64,000 nt of DNA from Lactonifactor sp050944855. Its GTDB lineage: Bacteria > Bacillota > Clostridia > Lachnospirales > Lachnospiraceae. Location of the stretch: positions 1 to 64,000 of the forward strand of contig JBMNRU010000016.1 of NCBI GenBank assembly GCA_050944855.1, read 5' to 3'. The notes beneath the pieces were generated by a model. It worked only from the letters and a program-made list of their open reading frames with translations, was not told the DNA's origin and did no database searches. The position numbers and the translations under genes are program-made. This document shows, piece after piece, positions 1 to 9,440 of the stretch (the stretch's first letter is position 1; every line of letters starts with the position of its first letter).

Positions 1-12
1 GGTAAAATCAGA

Positions 13-91
13 AATAGGCATAGGGTTCCATCCTTTCTATATATTTTGTGTGGTAACTTAATTATATAGGAATTGAATCTCTATGCCTATT
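13..91. repeat. 11-bp perfect inverted repeat upstream of secA
   Basis: The arms AATAGGCATAG (13-23) and CTATGCCTATT (81-91) are perfect reverse complements about 57 bp apart in an AT-rich stretch. Both arms contain an outward-facing ATGCCTATT. The rest of 1-318 shows no convincing gene apart from the secA ribosome binding site near 307. Function unknown; it could be an operator or a chance pairing. Confidence 0.35.
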
Positions 92-318
92 CAATTTTTA
101 CTTTACCCCCAAGTAAAGTTTACAACCCTTTTTTTGTCTTATTGTATCGTTTGGCATATTTTGCTCATAGTTTGTTCACGAAAATGTTATTGTTTCTGTG
201 CGGGGAAAGTGTTAGAATATATACCCAAAGAGCATACTAACATATGGCGCTCTTTGAGTATAAAATATGACAGGCTTTATAGGAAACTTGCCTGAAAAGA
301 AGCAATAGGAGTAGATAG

Positions 319-2886
319 ATGAGCATTTTAGAAAAGTTTTTTGGTACTCACAGTGAAAGAGAAGTCAAGCGTATCCAGAGTACGGTAGATGAAATTGAGT
401 CTTTGCGTCCGTCTATGCAGGCATTGAGCGACGAAGAGCTGCGGGCGAAAACACGGGAGTTTAAGAATCGTCTGAGCCAGGGAGAAACTTTGGATGATCT
501 GCTGCCGGAGGCATATGCTACAGTCAGAGAGGCAGCAAGGCGTGTGCTGGATATGGAGCATTATCGTGTACAGTTGATCGGTGGTATTATTTTGCACCAG
601 GGACGTATTGCTGAGATGCGTACCGGTGAAGGAAAGACTCTGGTATCTACTTTGCCGGCTTATTTGAATGCGCTGGAAGGAAAGGGCGTCCATATTGTAA
701 CCGTGAATGACTACCTGGCAAACCGTGATGCGCAGTGGATGGGAAAAGTCCATGAATTTTTGGGGCTGACGGTAGGCGTAGTCTTGAATTCCATGAAAAA
801 CGATGAGAGACGGGAAGCGTATCGCTGTGATATTACGTATATTACAAATAATGAACTGGGATTTGATTATCTTCGTGATAACATGGTGATTTACAAAGAG
901 CAGTTAGTGCAGAGAGATCTGCATTATTGTATCATAGATGAAGTAGACTCTGTTCTGATTGATGAGGCGAGAACACCTCTTATTATTTCCGGTCAGAGCG
1001 GTAAGTCTACAAAACTGTACGAGCTGTGCGATCTGCTGGCAAGACAGTTGGTGAGAGGTGAAGCCAGCGGCGAACTGACTAAGATGAGCGCCATCATGGG
1101 TGAAGAGATCGAGGAAACCGGTGATTTTATTGTCAATGAAAAGGATAAAATTGTTACGCTGACAGAAGAGGGTGTGGCAAAAGTTGAAAAATTCTTTAGC
1201 ATTGAAAACCTTTCTGATCCGGAAAATCTGGAAATCCAGCATAATATTATTCTGGCGCTGCGTGCTCACAATCTGATGTTCCGTGATCAGGATTACGTGG
1301 TAAAGGATGAGCAGGTACTGATTGTTGATGAATTTACGGGACGTATTATGCCGGGCCGGAGATATTCAGATGGCCTGCATCAGGCGATTGAGGCAAAAGA
1401 AAAAGTAAAAGTAAGAAGAGAGAGCAAGACTCTGGCTACGATTACTTTCCAGAACTTTTTCAATAAATACGAAAAGAAAGCCGGCATGACCGGTACCGCT
1501 TTGACAGAAGAACAGGAATTCCGTGATATTTATGGAATGGATGTAGTAGAGATTCCTACCAATAAGCCGGTGATCCGTGTGGATCGGGATGATGCGGTTT
1601 ATATGACCCAGAAGGAAAAGTTCCATGCGGTTGTGAACAGCATTAAGGAAGCCCATGCAAAGAATCAGCCGGTACTGGTGGGTACCATTACCATTGAAAC
1701 GTCTGAACTTCTCAGTAATATGCTGAGAAAAGAGGGGATTCCTCATAACGTGCTGAATGCTAAGTTCCATGAGCAGGAAGCAGAGATCATAGCAGATGCC
1801 GGTGTTGCCGGTGCCGTTACCATTGCCACAAACATGGCAGGCCGTGGTACAGATATTAAGCTGGATGAAGAAGCATTGGCTGCAGGCGGTCTGAAGATTA
1901 TCGGTACAGAGCGCCATGAGTCCAGACGTATTGATAATCAGCTGCGCGGTCGTGCCGGACGACAGGGAGATCCGGGTGAATCCCGTTTTTATATTTCGTT
2001 GGAAGACGATCTGATGCGTCTGTTCGGTTCTGAAAAACTGATGAATGTGTTCCGTTCTCTGGGCGTAGCGGAAAATGAAGAGATTGAGCACAAGATGCTG
2101 TCCAGTGCCATTGAGAAGGCACAGATGAAGATTGAAAGCAATAACTATGCTATCCGTAAGAATTTGCTGGATTATGACCAGGTAAATAATGACCAGAGAG
2201 AGATTATTTATAAGGACAGACGGCGTGTTCTGGATGGAGAGAATATGCGGGATGCCATTTTCCAGATGATTCAGGATACGGTGGACAATTGTGTAGATAT
2301 GTGTCTGGCCGAGGATGAGGATTCGGAAGAATGGGATGTAAAAGAGTTAAATGCGGTGCTGCTGCCAATCATCCCGGTAGAACCGGTGACCCGTGAAAAA
2401 GCGCATGGTCTTAAAAAGAATCAGATTAAGCATAATTTAAAAGAAGAGGCAGTCAAGCTGTATGAGATGAAAGAAGCGGAGTTTCCGGAAGTGGAGCAGC
2501 TGCGTGAACTGGAACGCGTCATTCTTTTGAAAGTGATCGACCGTAAGTGGATGGATCATATTGATGATATGGAGCAGCTGCGTCAGGGTATCGGACTGCA
2601 GGCATATGGCCAGAGAGATCCGAAAGTAGAATATAAGATGGCCGGGTATGATATGTTTAATGCCATGACTGCTGCGATTCAGGAAGAAACTCTTCGCTTA
2701 ATGTATCATGTAAAGATTGAACAGAAGGTAGAAAGAGAGCAGGTGGCACGGATCACCGGTACGAATAAAGATGACAGCGGTCCGAAAAAACCGGTGATGA
2801 GAGCGTCTGCGAAAGTATATCCCAATGATCCGTGCCCATGCGGAAGCGGCAAGAAATATAAGCAGTGCTGCGGAAGAAGAAGATAG
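319..2886 (+). CDS. secA: Preprotein translocase ATPase SecA
   Basis: ATP-driven motor that pushes preproteins through the SecYEG channel at the inner face of the membrane. The 855-residue product has the usual order: a DEAD motor with Walker A RTGEGKT (about 101-107), the DEVD Walker B box (about 206), a preprotein cross-linking region, the second motor domain with the AGRGTDI and QLRGRAGRQGD motifs, helical wing/scaffold, and a C-terminal zinc-binding SEC-C motif (CPCGSGKKYKQCC, about 838-850). Length is normal for Firmicutes. The start follows a GGAG-type site 8 bp upstream. The response regulator gene starts 45 bp downstream but is functionally unrelated. Confidence 0.97.
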   Translation: MSILEKFFGTHSEREVKRIQSTVDEIESLRPSMQALSDEELRAKTREFKNRLSQGETLDDLLPEAYATVREAARRVLDMEHYRVQLIGGIILHQGRIAEMRTGEGKTLVSTLPAYLNALEGKGVHIVTVNDYLANRDAQWMGKVHEFLGLTVGVVLNSMKNDERREAYRCDITYITNNELGFDYLRDNMVIYKEQLVQRDLHYCIIDEVDSVLIDEARTPLIISGQSGKSTKLYELCDLLARQLVRGEASGELTKMSAIMGEEIEETGDFIVNEKDKIVTLTEEGVAKVEKFFSIENLSDPENLEIQHNIILALRAHNLMFRDQDYVVKDEQVLIVDEFTGRIMPGRRYSDGLHQAIEAKEKVKVRRESKTLATITFQNFFNKYEKKAGMTGTALTEEQEFRDIYGMDVVEIPTNKPVIRVDRDDAVYMTQKEKFHAVVNSIKEAHAKNQPVLVGTITIETSELLSNMLRKEGIPHNVLNAKFHEQEAEIIADAGVAGAVTIATNMAGRGTDIKLDEEALAAGGLKIIGTERHESRRIDNQLRGRAGRQGDPGESRFYISLEDDLMRLFGSEKLMNVFRSLGVAENEEIEHKMLSSAIEKAQMKIESNNYAIRKNLLDYDQVNNDQREIIYKDRRRVLDGENMRDAIFQMIQDTVDNCVDMCLAEDEDSEEWDVKELNAVLLPIIPVEPVTREKAHGLKKNQIKHNLKEEAVKLYEMKEAEFPEVEQLRELERVILLKVIDRKWMDHIDDMEQLRQGIGLQAYGQRDPKVEYKMAGYDMFNAMTAAIQEETLRLMYHVKIEQKVEREQVARITGTNKDDSGPKKPVMRASAKVYPNDPCPCGSGKKYKQCCGRRR

Positions 2887-2930
2887 AAAAGGATATAGAT
2901 GCTGTTTTTTGAAACGGCAGGGAACGTGTA

Positions 2931-3608
2931 ATGCAGGAAATTTTGTTTTTAGAAGATGATGCGGCGCTGGCGAAAGGGATTAAAACGGCGCTGCATTCTG
3001 AAAATGTGAGGATAGAGGTATGCCGGACGTTAGCGGAAGCACAGGCAAAAGCGTTTGAACGCAAGTTTGATCTGTTTGTGCTGGACGTGAATCTTCCCGA
3101 TGGCAGTGGTTTGGATCTGCTTGCCCTGATACGACAGACAAGTTCCGTGCCTGTTATTTTGCTTACAGCAAATGACATGGAGATTGATATCGTGAATGGG
3201 CTGGAGGCCGGTGCAGACGATTATATTACTAAGCCCTTTTCTTTAGCCGTGCTGCGGGCCAGAGTCAATGCCCAGCTTCGCCGGAATATAGCGGGCAATT
3301 CGGCTTTGGTTGAGATCGACGGTTTCCGGTTTGATTTTGATAACATGGAATATCGCAAGGACGGCTGTGTGATCGATCTGAGTAAAACGGAGCAGAAACT
3401 TCTGCGTATTCTTGTGGAGAACAGAGGACGTACTCTGGCGCGTTACGTTTTGGTCGATAAGATCTGGACGGACGGGGCAGAATATGTGGATGAAAATGCC
3501 TTATCGGTTACTATTAAGCGCCTCAGAGATAAGCTGGAAGAGATTCCGTCTAAGCCCGTTTATCTGAAAACAGTATATGGGATCGGCTATACGTGGGCGG
3601 TGAAGTAA
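2931..3608 (+). CDS. OmpR/PhoB-family response regulator
   Basis: DNA-binding regulator of a two-component system, 225 residues. The receiver domain (1-115) has the acidic pair near residues 9-10, the phosphoacceptor Asp at about 52 (LFVLDVNLPDGSG) and the conserved Lys at about 101 (ITKPFSL). A winged-helix output domain fills residues 125-225 (TEQKLLRILVENRGR, AEYVDENALSVTIKRLRDKL, TVYGIGYTW). It ends 1 bp before the histidine kinase and precedes an ABC/FtsX pair, the layout typical of Bce-like antimicrobial-peptide sensing and export modules. Regulation of that exporter is inferred from position. Confidence 0.93.
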   Translation: MQEILFLEDDAALAKGIKTALHSENVRIEVCRTLAEAQAKAFERKFDLFVLDVNLPDGSGLDLLALIRQTSSVPVILLTANDMEIDIVNGLEAGADDYITKPFSLAVLRARVNAQLRRNIAGNSALVEIDGFRFDFDNMEYRKDGCVIDLSKTEQKLLRILVENRGRTLARYVLVDKIWTDGAEYVDENALSVTIKRLRDKLEEIPSKPVYLKTVYGIGYTWAVK

Positions 3609-3609
3609 T

Positions 3610-4515
3610 ATGACAGTTACGGGATACTTGATTATTTTAGGAGTGGTCGCTGCAGCGGCAGGTACTGTTTTGTTTTATCACTGTCGTACAAAGCGTATTC
3701 TGCAAAATCTGAATCAAATGCTGGAGTGTGCTATGCAGGGCTCCTTTGTCGAGAAACAGTTTGATGAAAGTATATGCTCGGCGCTGGAAACAAAATTTGC
3801 CCATTATTTATCTGCATCAGCGATTTCCGGGCGGAATCTGCAGATAGAAAAGGACAATATTAAGGCGCTGATCGGGGATATTTCTCATCAGACAAAGACG
3901 CCGATTGCGAATGTATTATTATATACGCAGCTTTTAGAGGAACAAAGCCTGAGTGCTGAGAGTCATGGTTATGTGGAAGAATTGGAGAAGCAGGCTAAGA
4001 AGCTGCAGACTCTGATCGATGCGCTGGTAAAGATCTCCCGTCTGGAAACCGGCGTTGTTTCGCTGCACCCGATCCGGAGTCAATTGGATACTGTGATACA
4101 GTCTGCCGTTTCCCAGATGGCGCTGAAAGCGGAGGAAAAGGAGATCAGTCTGACGGCAGAACCTGTGTATGCGGAGGCCGTCTTTGATCCCAAATGGACG
4201 GAAGAAGCTATCGTCAATCTGTTGGACAATGCGATTAAATATACTCCAAACGGAGGGCGTGTGATTGTAGATGTGATGGAATATCAGCTTTTTTCCTGTA
4301 TCCGCGTAACGGACACAGGAAGTGGGATCTGTGAAGAAGAACAGCCGAAGATATTCCAGCGTTTTTATCGCGGATTGCAGCATCATATGGAAGAAGGTGT
4401 GGGTATCGGCCTGTATCTTGTGCGTCAGATCGCGCAGGGGCAGGGAGGATATATTCGAGTGCAGTCTGAGAAGGGACAAGGCGCCGCTTTTTTGTTCTAT
4501 ATACCCCGTGAGTGA
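3610..4515 (+). CDS. Sensor histidine kinase
   Basis: Membrane sensor kinase of 301 residues, partner of the regulator just upstream. One strong N-terminal membrane segment is visible (about 4-24) with little extracytoplasmic sequence, so it may sense through its associated transporter as Bce-type kinases do. The HisKA box GDISHQTKTP has the phospho-His at about 93. The ATPase domain shows the N box (NLLDNAIKYTP), G1 (DTGSGI) and G2 (GVGIGLYLVRQI). It is translationally close to the regulator gene and separated from the ABC gene by a hairpin that may lower read-through. Confidence 0.92.
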   Translation: MTVTGYLIILGVVAAAAGTVLFYHCRTKRILQNLNQMLECAMQGSFVEKQFDESICSALETKFAHYLSASAISGRNLQIEKDNIKALIGDISHQTKTPIANVLLYTQLLEEQSLSAESHGYVEELEKQAKKLQTLIDALVKISRLETGVVSLHPIRSQLDTVIQSAVSQMALKAEEKEISLTAEPVYAEAVFDPKWTEEAIVNLLDNAIKYTPNGGRVIVDVMEYQLFSCIRVTDTGSGICEEEQPKIFQRFYRGLQHHMEEGVGIGLYLVRQIAQGQGGYIRVQSEKGQGAAFLFYIPRE

Positions 4516-4567
4516 AATATTTCAGAACTGTTAGATTTCAGAAAGAACGAGGAAAGATTTCTTTGAT

Positions 4568-4604
4568 AAAGTCTGTAGTGTCGGAAGACGCTGCAGACTT
4601 TTTA
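4568..4604 (+). terminator. Hairpin between kinase and ABC genes
   Basis: An 11-bp imperfect stem (4568-4578 with 4591-4601) ends in a short T run. It looks like a rho-independent terminator or attenuator placed between the two-component genes and the ABC transporter genes, allowing separate regulation of the exporter. Confidence 0.5.
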
Positions 4605-4676
4605 ACTCTATATGAAAGAAAATCCCGCTCTGCGGGTACAGAGCAGAAACGCTTTGTTATTGAGGAGGTAAAACGC

Positions 4677-5348
4677 ATGAGTATTTTAATGACAGAAGAT
4701 TTGAGGAAGATCTACGGATCCGGTGATACAGAAGTTCGTGCCCTGGATGGGGTAAACATACAGATTGAGCAGGGTGAATTTGTTGCCATTGTTGGTACTT
4801 CCGGTTCAGGCAAGTCTACACTTTTGCATATGCTGGGCGGGCTTGACCGCCCTACAGGCGGCACGGTCACCGTGGATGGCCAAAATATTTTTTCTTTGAA
4901 GGATGAAGCACTGACTATTTTTCGACGCCGCAAGATTGGATTTGTATTTCAGGCATATAATCTTGTGCCGGTGCTGAATGTGTATGAAAATATTGTACTT
5001 CCCATTGAACTGGACGGCGGCAAAGTAAATAAGGATTTTGTGCAGCAGATCACACACACTCTGGGTCTGGATGAGCGATTGGATGCTCTTCCCAGTCAGC
5101 TTTCCGGAGGTCAGCAGCAGCGTGTAGCTATTGCGAGAGCTTTGGCTGCGGCGCCTGCTATTATTTTGGCGGATGAGCCTACCGGCAATCTGGATTCCAA
5201 AACCAGTCAGGATGTACTGGGTTTATTGAAAGTGACCAGCCAGAAATTTTCCCAGACCATCGTGATGATCACGCATAACGAAGAAATTGCGCAGATGGCG
5301 GACCGCATCATACGGATTGAAGATGGCCGCATTGTCACCCGAAATTAA
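4677..5348 (+). CDS. ABC transporter ATP-binding protein (LolD/MacB/BceA type)
   Basis: Cytoplasmic ATPase of 223 residues that drives the neighbouring FtsX-type permease. Walker A GTSGSGKST is at about 40-48, Q-loop FQAYNLVPVLNVYENI, signature LSGGQQQRVAIARAL, Walker B IILADEPTGNLD, and an H-loop MITHNEE. Length and motifs match the family that works with FtsX permeases. The start at 4677 is chosen because GAGGAGG lies 8 bp upstream; longer in-frame starts have no such site. The substrate cannot be read from sequence; antimicrobial peptide export or lipid handling are the usual roles. Confidence 0.92.
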   Translation: MSILMTEDLRKIYGSGDTEVRALDGVNIQIEQGEFVAIVGTSGSGKSTLLHMLGGLDRPTGGTVTVDGQNIFSLKDEALTIFRRRKIGFVFQAYNLVPVLNVYENIVLPIELDGGKVNKDFVQQITHTLGLDERLDALPSQLSGGQQQRVAIARALAAAPAIILADEPTGNLDSKTSQDVLGLLKVTSQKFSQTIVMITHNEEIAQMADRIIRIEDGRIVTRN

Positions 5349-5364
5349 AAAACAGGAGGTGACC

Positions 5365-8025
5365 ATGATGAATGTGAAAAACAGAAACTATATCAGAAGA
5401 TTAAGCTTCAAATTTATGAGAACTTCCCGTAAGAGGAATAGGATTGCAGTCATTGCCATTGTTCTGACCACCCTGTTGTTTACTTCTTTGTTTACCATAG
5501 CATTGTCTATGAATTCCACTTACCAGGCCTATACTTTTCGCCAGATCGGTGGTTATAGTCATGGTACATTTAAAGATGTAACGCAGAAACAGATGCAGGA
5601 AATTGCCGCACATTCTAAAGTCAAAGCAGTCGGGCAGCGAAAAGTCATTGGTATTGCTTACGATGGCGTTTTTGCTAAAGTGCCTGCTGAGATCAGCTAC
5701 ATGGATGAAAACTGTACGAAGTGGAGTTATGCAAAACCTACTGTCGGCCGTATTCCTAAAAGCGGCAAGGAGATCACCATGGATACCGGGGCGCTGCGAT
5801 TATTAGGCGTAGAACCTGAACTGGGCGCTGAAATCAGTCTGACTTACACAGTTGGGGATAAAAACCAGGATGCATTTGAGAAGACAGATGTCTTTACCCT
5901 TGTGGGATATTGGGAATATGACGACATCAGCCCGGTTCATTATCTTAATATTTCCGAAGAATATGCAGATACTGTGGAAAGCGAAGGGATTGCAGCAGGC
6001 ATGAACGCTTTTCGTGTGGATCTGAATGTTATGATGGCTTCCAGTGTGGATATTCGCGGACAGATGGAGCAGGTAGATCGTGATCTTGGGTATTCCTGGG
6101 AAACATACGGGGAAGAAAACAGTGTCCGCATCGGTGTCAATTGGGGTTATACAACCGCGCAGTTGGGGGAACGCATGGATATGCAAACCGTGTTTGCAAT
6201 GCTTGCTTTTCTTGCCCTGGTCATCTTTACCGGATATTTGATCATTTACAATATTTTTCAAATCTCGGTTACCGGTGATATTCGTTTTTATGGATTGCTG
6301 AAAACGATTGGTGTTACGCCCAGACAGCTGCGCAGAATCATTCGTCAGCAGGCACTGTTCCTCTGTATCATTGGAATTCCTGTAGGATTACTTTTGGGTT
6401 ATGGCGTAGGTGCGATTTTAACTCCCGTGGTTATGGCAGAAACCACCTTTGGCGCTTCTGCCACGGCAATCAGTGCTTCACCGCTGATCTTTATTGCATC
6501 TGCCCTGTTTGCGCTGGTGACGGTTCTGATCTCCTGCGCCCGTCCGGGCCGGATTGCGGGGAAGGTTTCTCCGGTGGAAGCCACAAAATATACGGAAGTG
6601 ATACATTACAAAAAGAAGAGCCGCAGTACCCGGGGCGCTAAGGTATATCAGATGGCTTATGCGAATCTGGGCAGAAATAAGCTGAAGACAATTCTTGTGG
6701 TGGTATCTTTGACGTTATCTGTGGTGCTTTTAAATATCCTGGTCATTTTTGTGAGAGGTTTTGATATGGAAAAGTATCTGGCAAGGCAGACCTGTGCAGA
6801 TTTTATTGTCAGCAGTACAGATTATTTCCGTTGTGTTTCGGATAAGGATCAATACATTTCTCAGGACATGATGGAGGAAATTGAAGCCAATACGACACAG
6901 ACTACAGCAGGATGCGGCTATACATTATCAGGCGAAGATCCGAAGGGATGGATGACAGAAGAAGAGTGGAGGGCCATAGCAGGCGGATTCTGTTCCAATG
7001 AAGAGATGGATACCGCCCTTGCAGAGAAACCGCGCCGCGGCAACCGGGTAGCGGAAACTACTTTGATGGAGGGCCTGGATGAAGCATTGTTTGAAAAACT
7101 GACCGTAGTGGAAGGAGACATCAGTCCCTTGTTTGCCGAGGACAGCCATGCGATTGCGCTGGCAGTATATACAGATGATTATGGTGAGATTTATAATCTG
7201 GAAGAGTATCCCGCTCTGGGCGAAACATTCTCTGTCACCTATGTGAAGAATGCTTATTATATTGACAGCCGTACGGGAGAAAAGTGTGACGAGGATACGC
7301 CGGAGGAATTCATAGAATATTATATGGAAGATGGTCATGATGTGGACTATACCGTATGCGCCTATGTAATTGTACCGAATTCTATGAGCCATCGCTATAG
7401 TATCTCCGGATATGATGCCATTCTTCCTGTAGAAAGACTGGAAAAAGACAGTGGCCAGACAGTGATTCCCATGTTTTATCTGTTTGATACACCGGATCAT
7501 GAGGCAGAACAGGATGCAGAACAGTATCTTGCAGATCAGACAGAGCAAGATGGTTCCGTCATGATGTATGAGAGCAAGGCAACCCTCCGCGCCGAGTTTG
7601 AGGAGTTTCAGAATCTGTTTTTGCTGCTGGGCGGATTACTCTGTGTAATTATTGGGATTGTAGGAATTCTAAATTTCTTCAATGCGATTATGACAGGAAT
7701 CTTATCCAGAAGAAGAGAATTTGCCGTGCTGCAGTCCATTGGCATGACCGGCAGGCAATTGAGGCAGATGTTAGTTTACGAAGGTATCTTTTACGCAGGT
7801 TACAGTATTGTTCTTTCTTTTATATTCGTATTCGCATTAGGACGCGTGATAGCGTCCGTGCTGGAAAATATGTTTTGGTTTTTTACCTATCGGTTTACGG
7901 TAACGCCGATCCTTATAGTGGCTCCGGTATTTTTCCTATTAGGGTGGCTGATACCCCTTGCGGTATACAGGACAACAGCCAGGACAACGATCGTAGAGCG
8001 TCTGCGGGAGGTGGAAGCGGTGTGA
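5365..8025 (+). CDS. FtsX-family ABC transporter permease
   Basis: Large membrane permease of 886 residues, partner of the ATPase 16 bp upstream. A first membrane segment near residues 25-47 is followed by an extracytoplasmic domain, a three-helix FtsX block near 270-410, a second repeat starting with a membrane helix (about 445-465), a second large outside domain, and a C-terminal FtsX block (about 745-880). Two FtsX domains with big external loops resemble LolE/MacB-like and Bce-like exporters. The ATG at 5365 follows an AGGAGGTGA site. A second ATG three bases on would also work. Confidence 0.9.
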   Translation: MMNVKNRNYIRRLSFKFMRTSRKRNRIAVIAIVLTTLLFTSLFTIALSMNSTYQAYTFRQIGGYSHGTFKDVTQKQMQEIAAHSKVKAVGQRKVIGIAYDGVFAKVPAEISYMDENCTKWSYAKPTVGRIPKSGKEITMDTGALRLLGVEPELGAEISLTYTVGDKNQDAFEKTDVFTLVGYWEYDDISPVHYLNISEEYADTVESEGIAAGMNAFRVDLNVMMASSVDIRGQMEQVDRDLGYSWETYGEENSVRIGVNWGYTTAQLGERMDMQTVFAMLAFLALVIFTGYLIIYNIFQISVTGDIRFYGLLKTIGVTPRQLRRIIRQQALFLCIIGIPVGLLLGYGVGAILTPVVMAETTFGASATAISASPLIFIASALFALVTVLISCARPGRIAGKVSPVEATKYTEVIHYKKKSRSTRGAKVYQMAYANLGRNKLKTILVVVSLTLSVVLLNILVIFVRGFDMEKYLARQTCADFIVSSTDYFRCVSDKDQYISQDMMEEIEANTTQTTAGCGYTLSGEDPKGWMTEEEWRAIAGGFCSNEEMDTALAEKPRRGNRVAETTLMEGLDEALFEKLTVVEGDISPLFAEDSHAIALAVYTDDYGEIYNLEEYPALGETFSVTYVKNAYYIDSRTGEKCDEDTPEEFIEYYMEDGHDVDYTVCAYVIVPNSMSHRYSISGYDAILPVERLEKDSGQTVIPMFYLFDTPDHEAEQDAEQYLADQTEQDGSVMMYESKATLRAEFEEFQNLFLLLGGLLCVIIGIVGILNFFNAIMTGILSRRREFAVLQSIGMTGRQLRQMLVYEGIFYAGYSIVLSFIFVFALGRVIASVLENMFWFFTYRFTVTPILIVAPVFFLLGWLIPLAVYRTTARTTIVERLREVEAV

Positions 8026-8038
8026 TGTTTTCGTTTTA

Positions 8039-9057
8039 TCAGGCTTTTAATGTCCGCTGTTTGATGGAGCGCACGCATTTTTGCAGTCCTTCTGCCACAG
8101 GTGTAGCTCCGAAAATTCCGACACAGGCGCAGGATAACAGAAAGGCCAGTCCATACAGGGCCAGAGTACCGATCAGGAAATCTTCGCTGCCTGTGAGAAG
8201 GCGTTTGAATTCCTTATAGAGAAAGGCCTGCCCCAGATAGATGGTGCATGTGTTTTTTCCAAAGATGGAAAAAGAAAGCTTCTTTTCCGGTGCCAGACCG
8301 ATGACTGCGACGGACATATATACGGCAAAGAAAATGGTGCCTGCAAAGATCAGATATCCCCAGTATCCGTGATCGATTTTTTCCACAGAGGCCATACGCA
8401 GGAAAATAATTTTAAGTAAATGGGGCGCAATGATTTTAAAGTGGATAAGGCAGTAAACGCCTGCAATTCCGCTGATCAGCATAGCCCCGTAGATCCACTT
8501 GCTTTTGGAGCGGATCTTGCGGATATGTTCTTCTGTGGCATAATAGCCCAGGAGAAAGTAAAAAGCGTTGGCAAAGGTTCTGGCAAAATCTGCTCCTGCC
8601 CCGGAAAAAACTTTCATTACAGCGATGCTTACAAGAAACAGTACAGGCAGGATGTATTTGATCTTTACCAATTCCGGCAAAAAGAAGCGGTAAAAGAAAA
8701 GTGCAAACAGATACCACATAGAAAAGGCAGGCGTTAAAAATCCTAAAAATGAGGGAAGTGGTTTTTGCAGTACCAGTACCTTATACAGGACAAAGGCAGC
8801 CTGTGCCAACAGATAAAGGATTAGTATTTCCCCGGCTCTTTCCCTTGCTTTTCCAGATTTTTTGAAAAATATCCGGAAATAAAAATAAACAGCGGCATGT
8901 GGAAGGAGCAGGTGGCTGCCAGAAACAGGTCTACGCCTTCCTGCGGTCCGGTCACACTTCTTACCACTCCAAACAGATGTACAGCGACTACCAGAAATAT
9001 TAAAATGAATTTTATGTTATCAAATAAATAGTCTCGTTTTTTATATGTCATTTCCAT
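8039..9057 (-). pseudogene. Acyltransferase 3 family membrane protein, frameshifted
   Basis: Multi-pass O-acyltransferase relative (OatA/WecH type) of about 338 residues if intact. The N-terminal part (9057-8821) has the family start DNIKFILIFLVVAVHLFG and SFHMPLFIFISGYFS, then stops. The rest continues in another reading frame from about 8850 (EILILYLLAQAAF) through eight or so membrane helices. Adding one base in the T4/A4 run at 8849-8852 would join the halves as LEKARERAGEILILYLLAQ. It is either a recent single-base inactivation or an assembly error. It is convergent with the FtsX permease gene. Confidence 0.8.
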
Positions 9058-9113
9058 AGAAGATCCTTTTCTATTTGCTCAAATATTTGTAATAACAGGT
9101 CTTACAAGTAAAT

Positions 9114-9440
9114 TTATACAAAAATCATTTGTACCAGAATCATATATAAAATCGTGCCGCCTCCAATACTGATCAGGTTATTCCGTTTCCATATATGAAG
9201 TGCAGCGGTTACTGCCACAGCGATGATGGATGGAAGGAATCCGGAGGCAGTTTCAAAGTGAATTCCTCTTAAGCAATAGACAACTAAAATGGCAATTACG
9301 GCTCCCGGCAGAACCTTTCCCAGATAGGTGATGATGTGGGGAGGTTTTTTATTTCCACCAAACAAAACGAAGGGAAATGCTCTGGTTGCAAGGGTACATA
9401 ATGCTGCCGCGAGTACGATCAGGATATCATAACTGTGCAT
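9114..9440 (-). CDS. azlD: Branched-chain amino acid exporter small subunit AzlD
   Basis: Small hydrophobic protein of 108 residues with four likely membrane helices (for example LIVLAAALCTLATRAFPFV and VLPGAVIAILVVYCL), matching AzlD, the small subunit that works with AzlC in export of branched-chain amino acids or related compounds. The ATG at 9440 overlaps the end of azlC by 14 bp and is preceded by GGAGGAC, so the two are translationally coupled. Substrate is inferred from the family. Confidence 0.88.
   Translation of the reverse strand: MHSYDILIVLAAALCTLATRAFPFVLFGGNKKPPHIITYLGKVLPGAVIAILVVYCLRGIHFETASGFLPSIIAVAVTAALHIWKRNNLISIGGGTILYMILVQMIFV

Noticed and set aside
1..21. Possible start of a leftward gene (ATG at 21 with GAAAGGA upstream)
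   Set aside because: Only seven codons lie inside the window, too few to support a call.
83..295. 70-residue open frame upstream of secA
   Set aside because: No ribosome binding site, odd composition rich in Phe/Cys/Tyr, no family recognised; probably chance in AT-rich DNA.
8039..8809. Separate 256-residue membrane protein
   Set aside because: It is the downstream part of one frameshifted acyltransferase; the upstream part supplies the family N-terminus.
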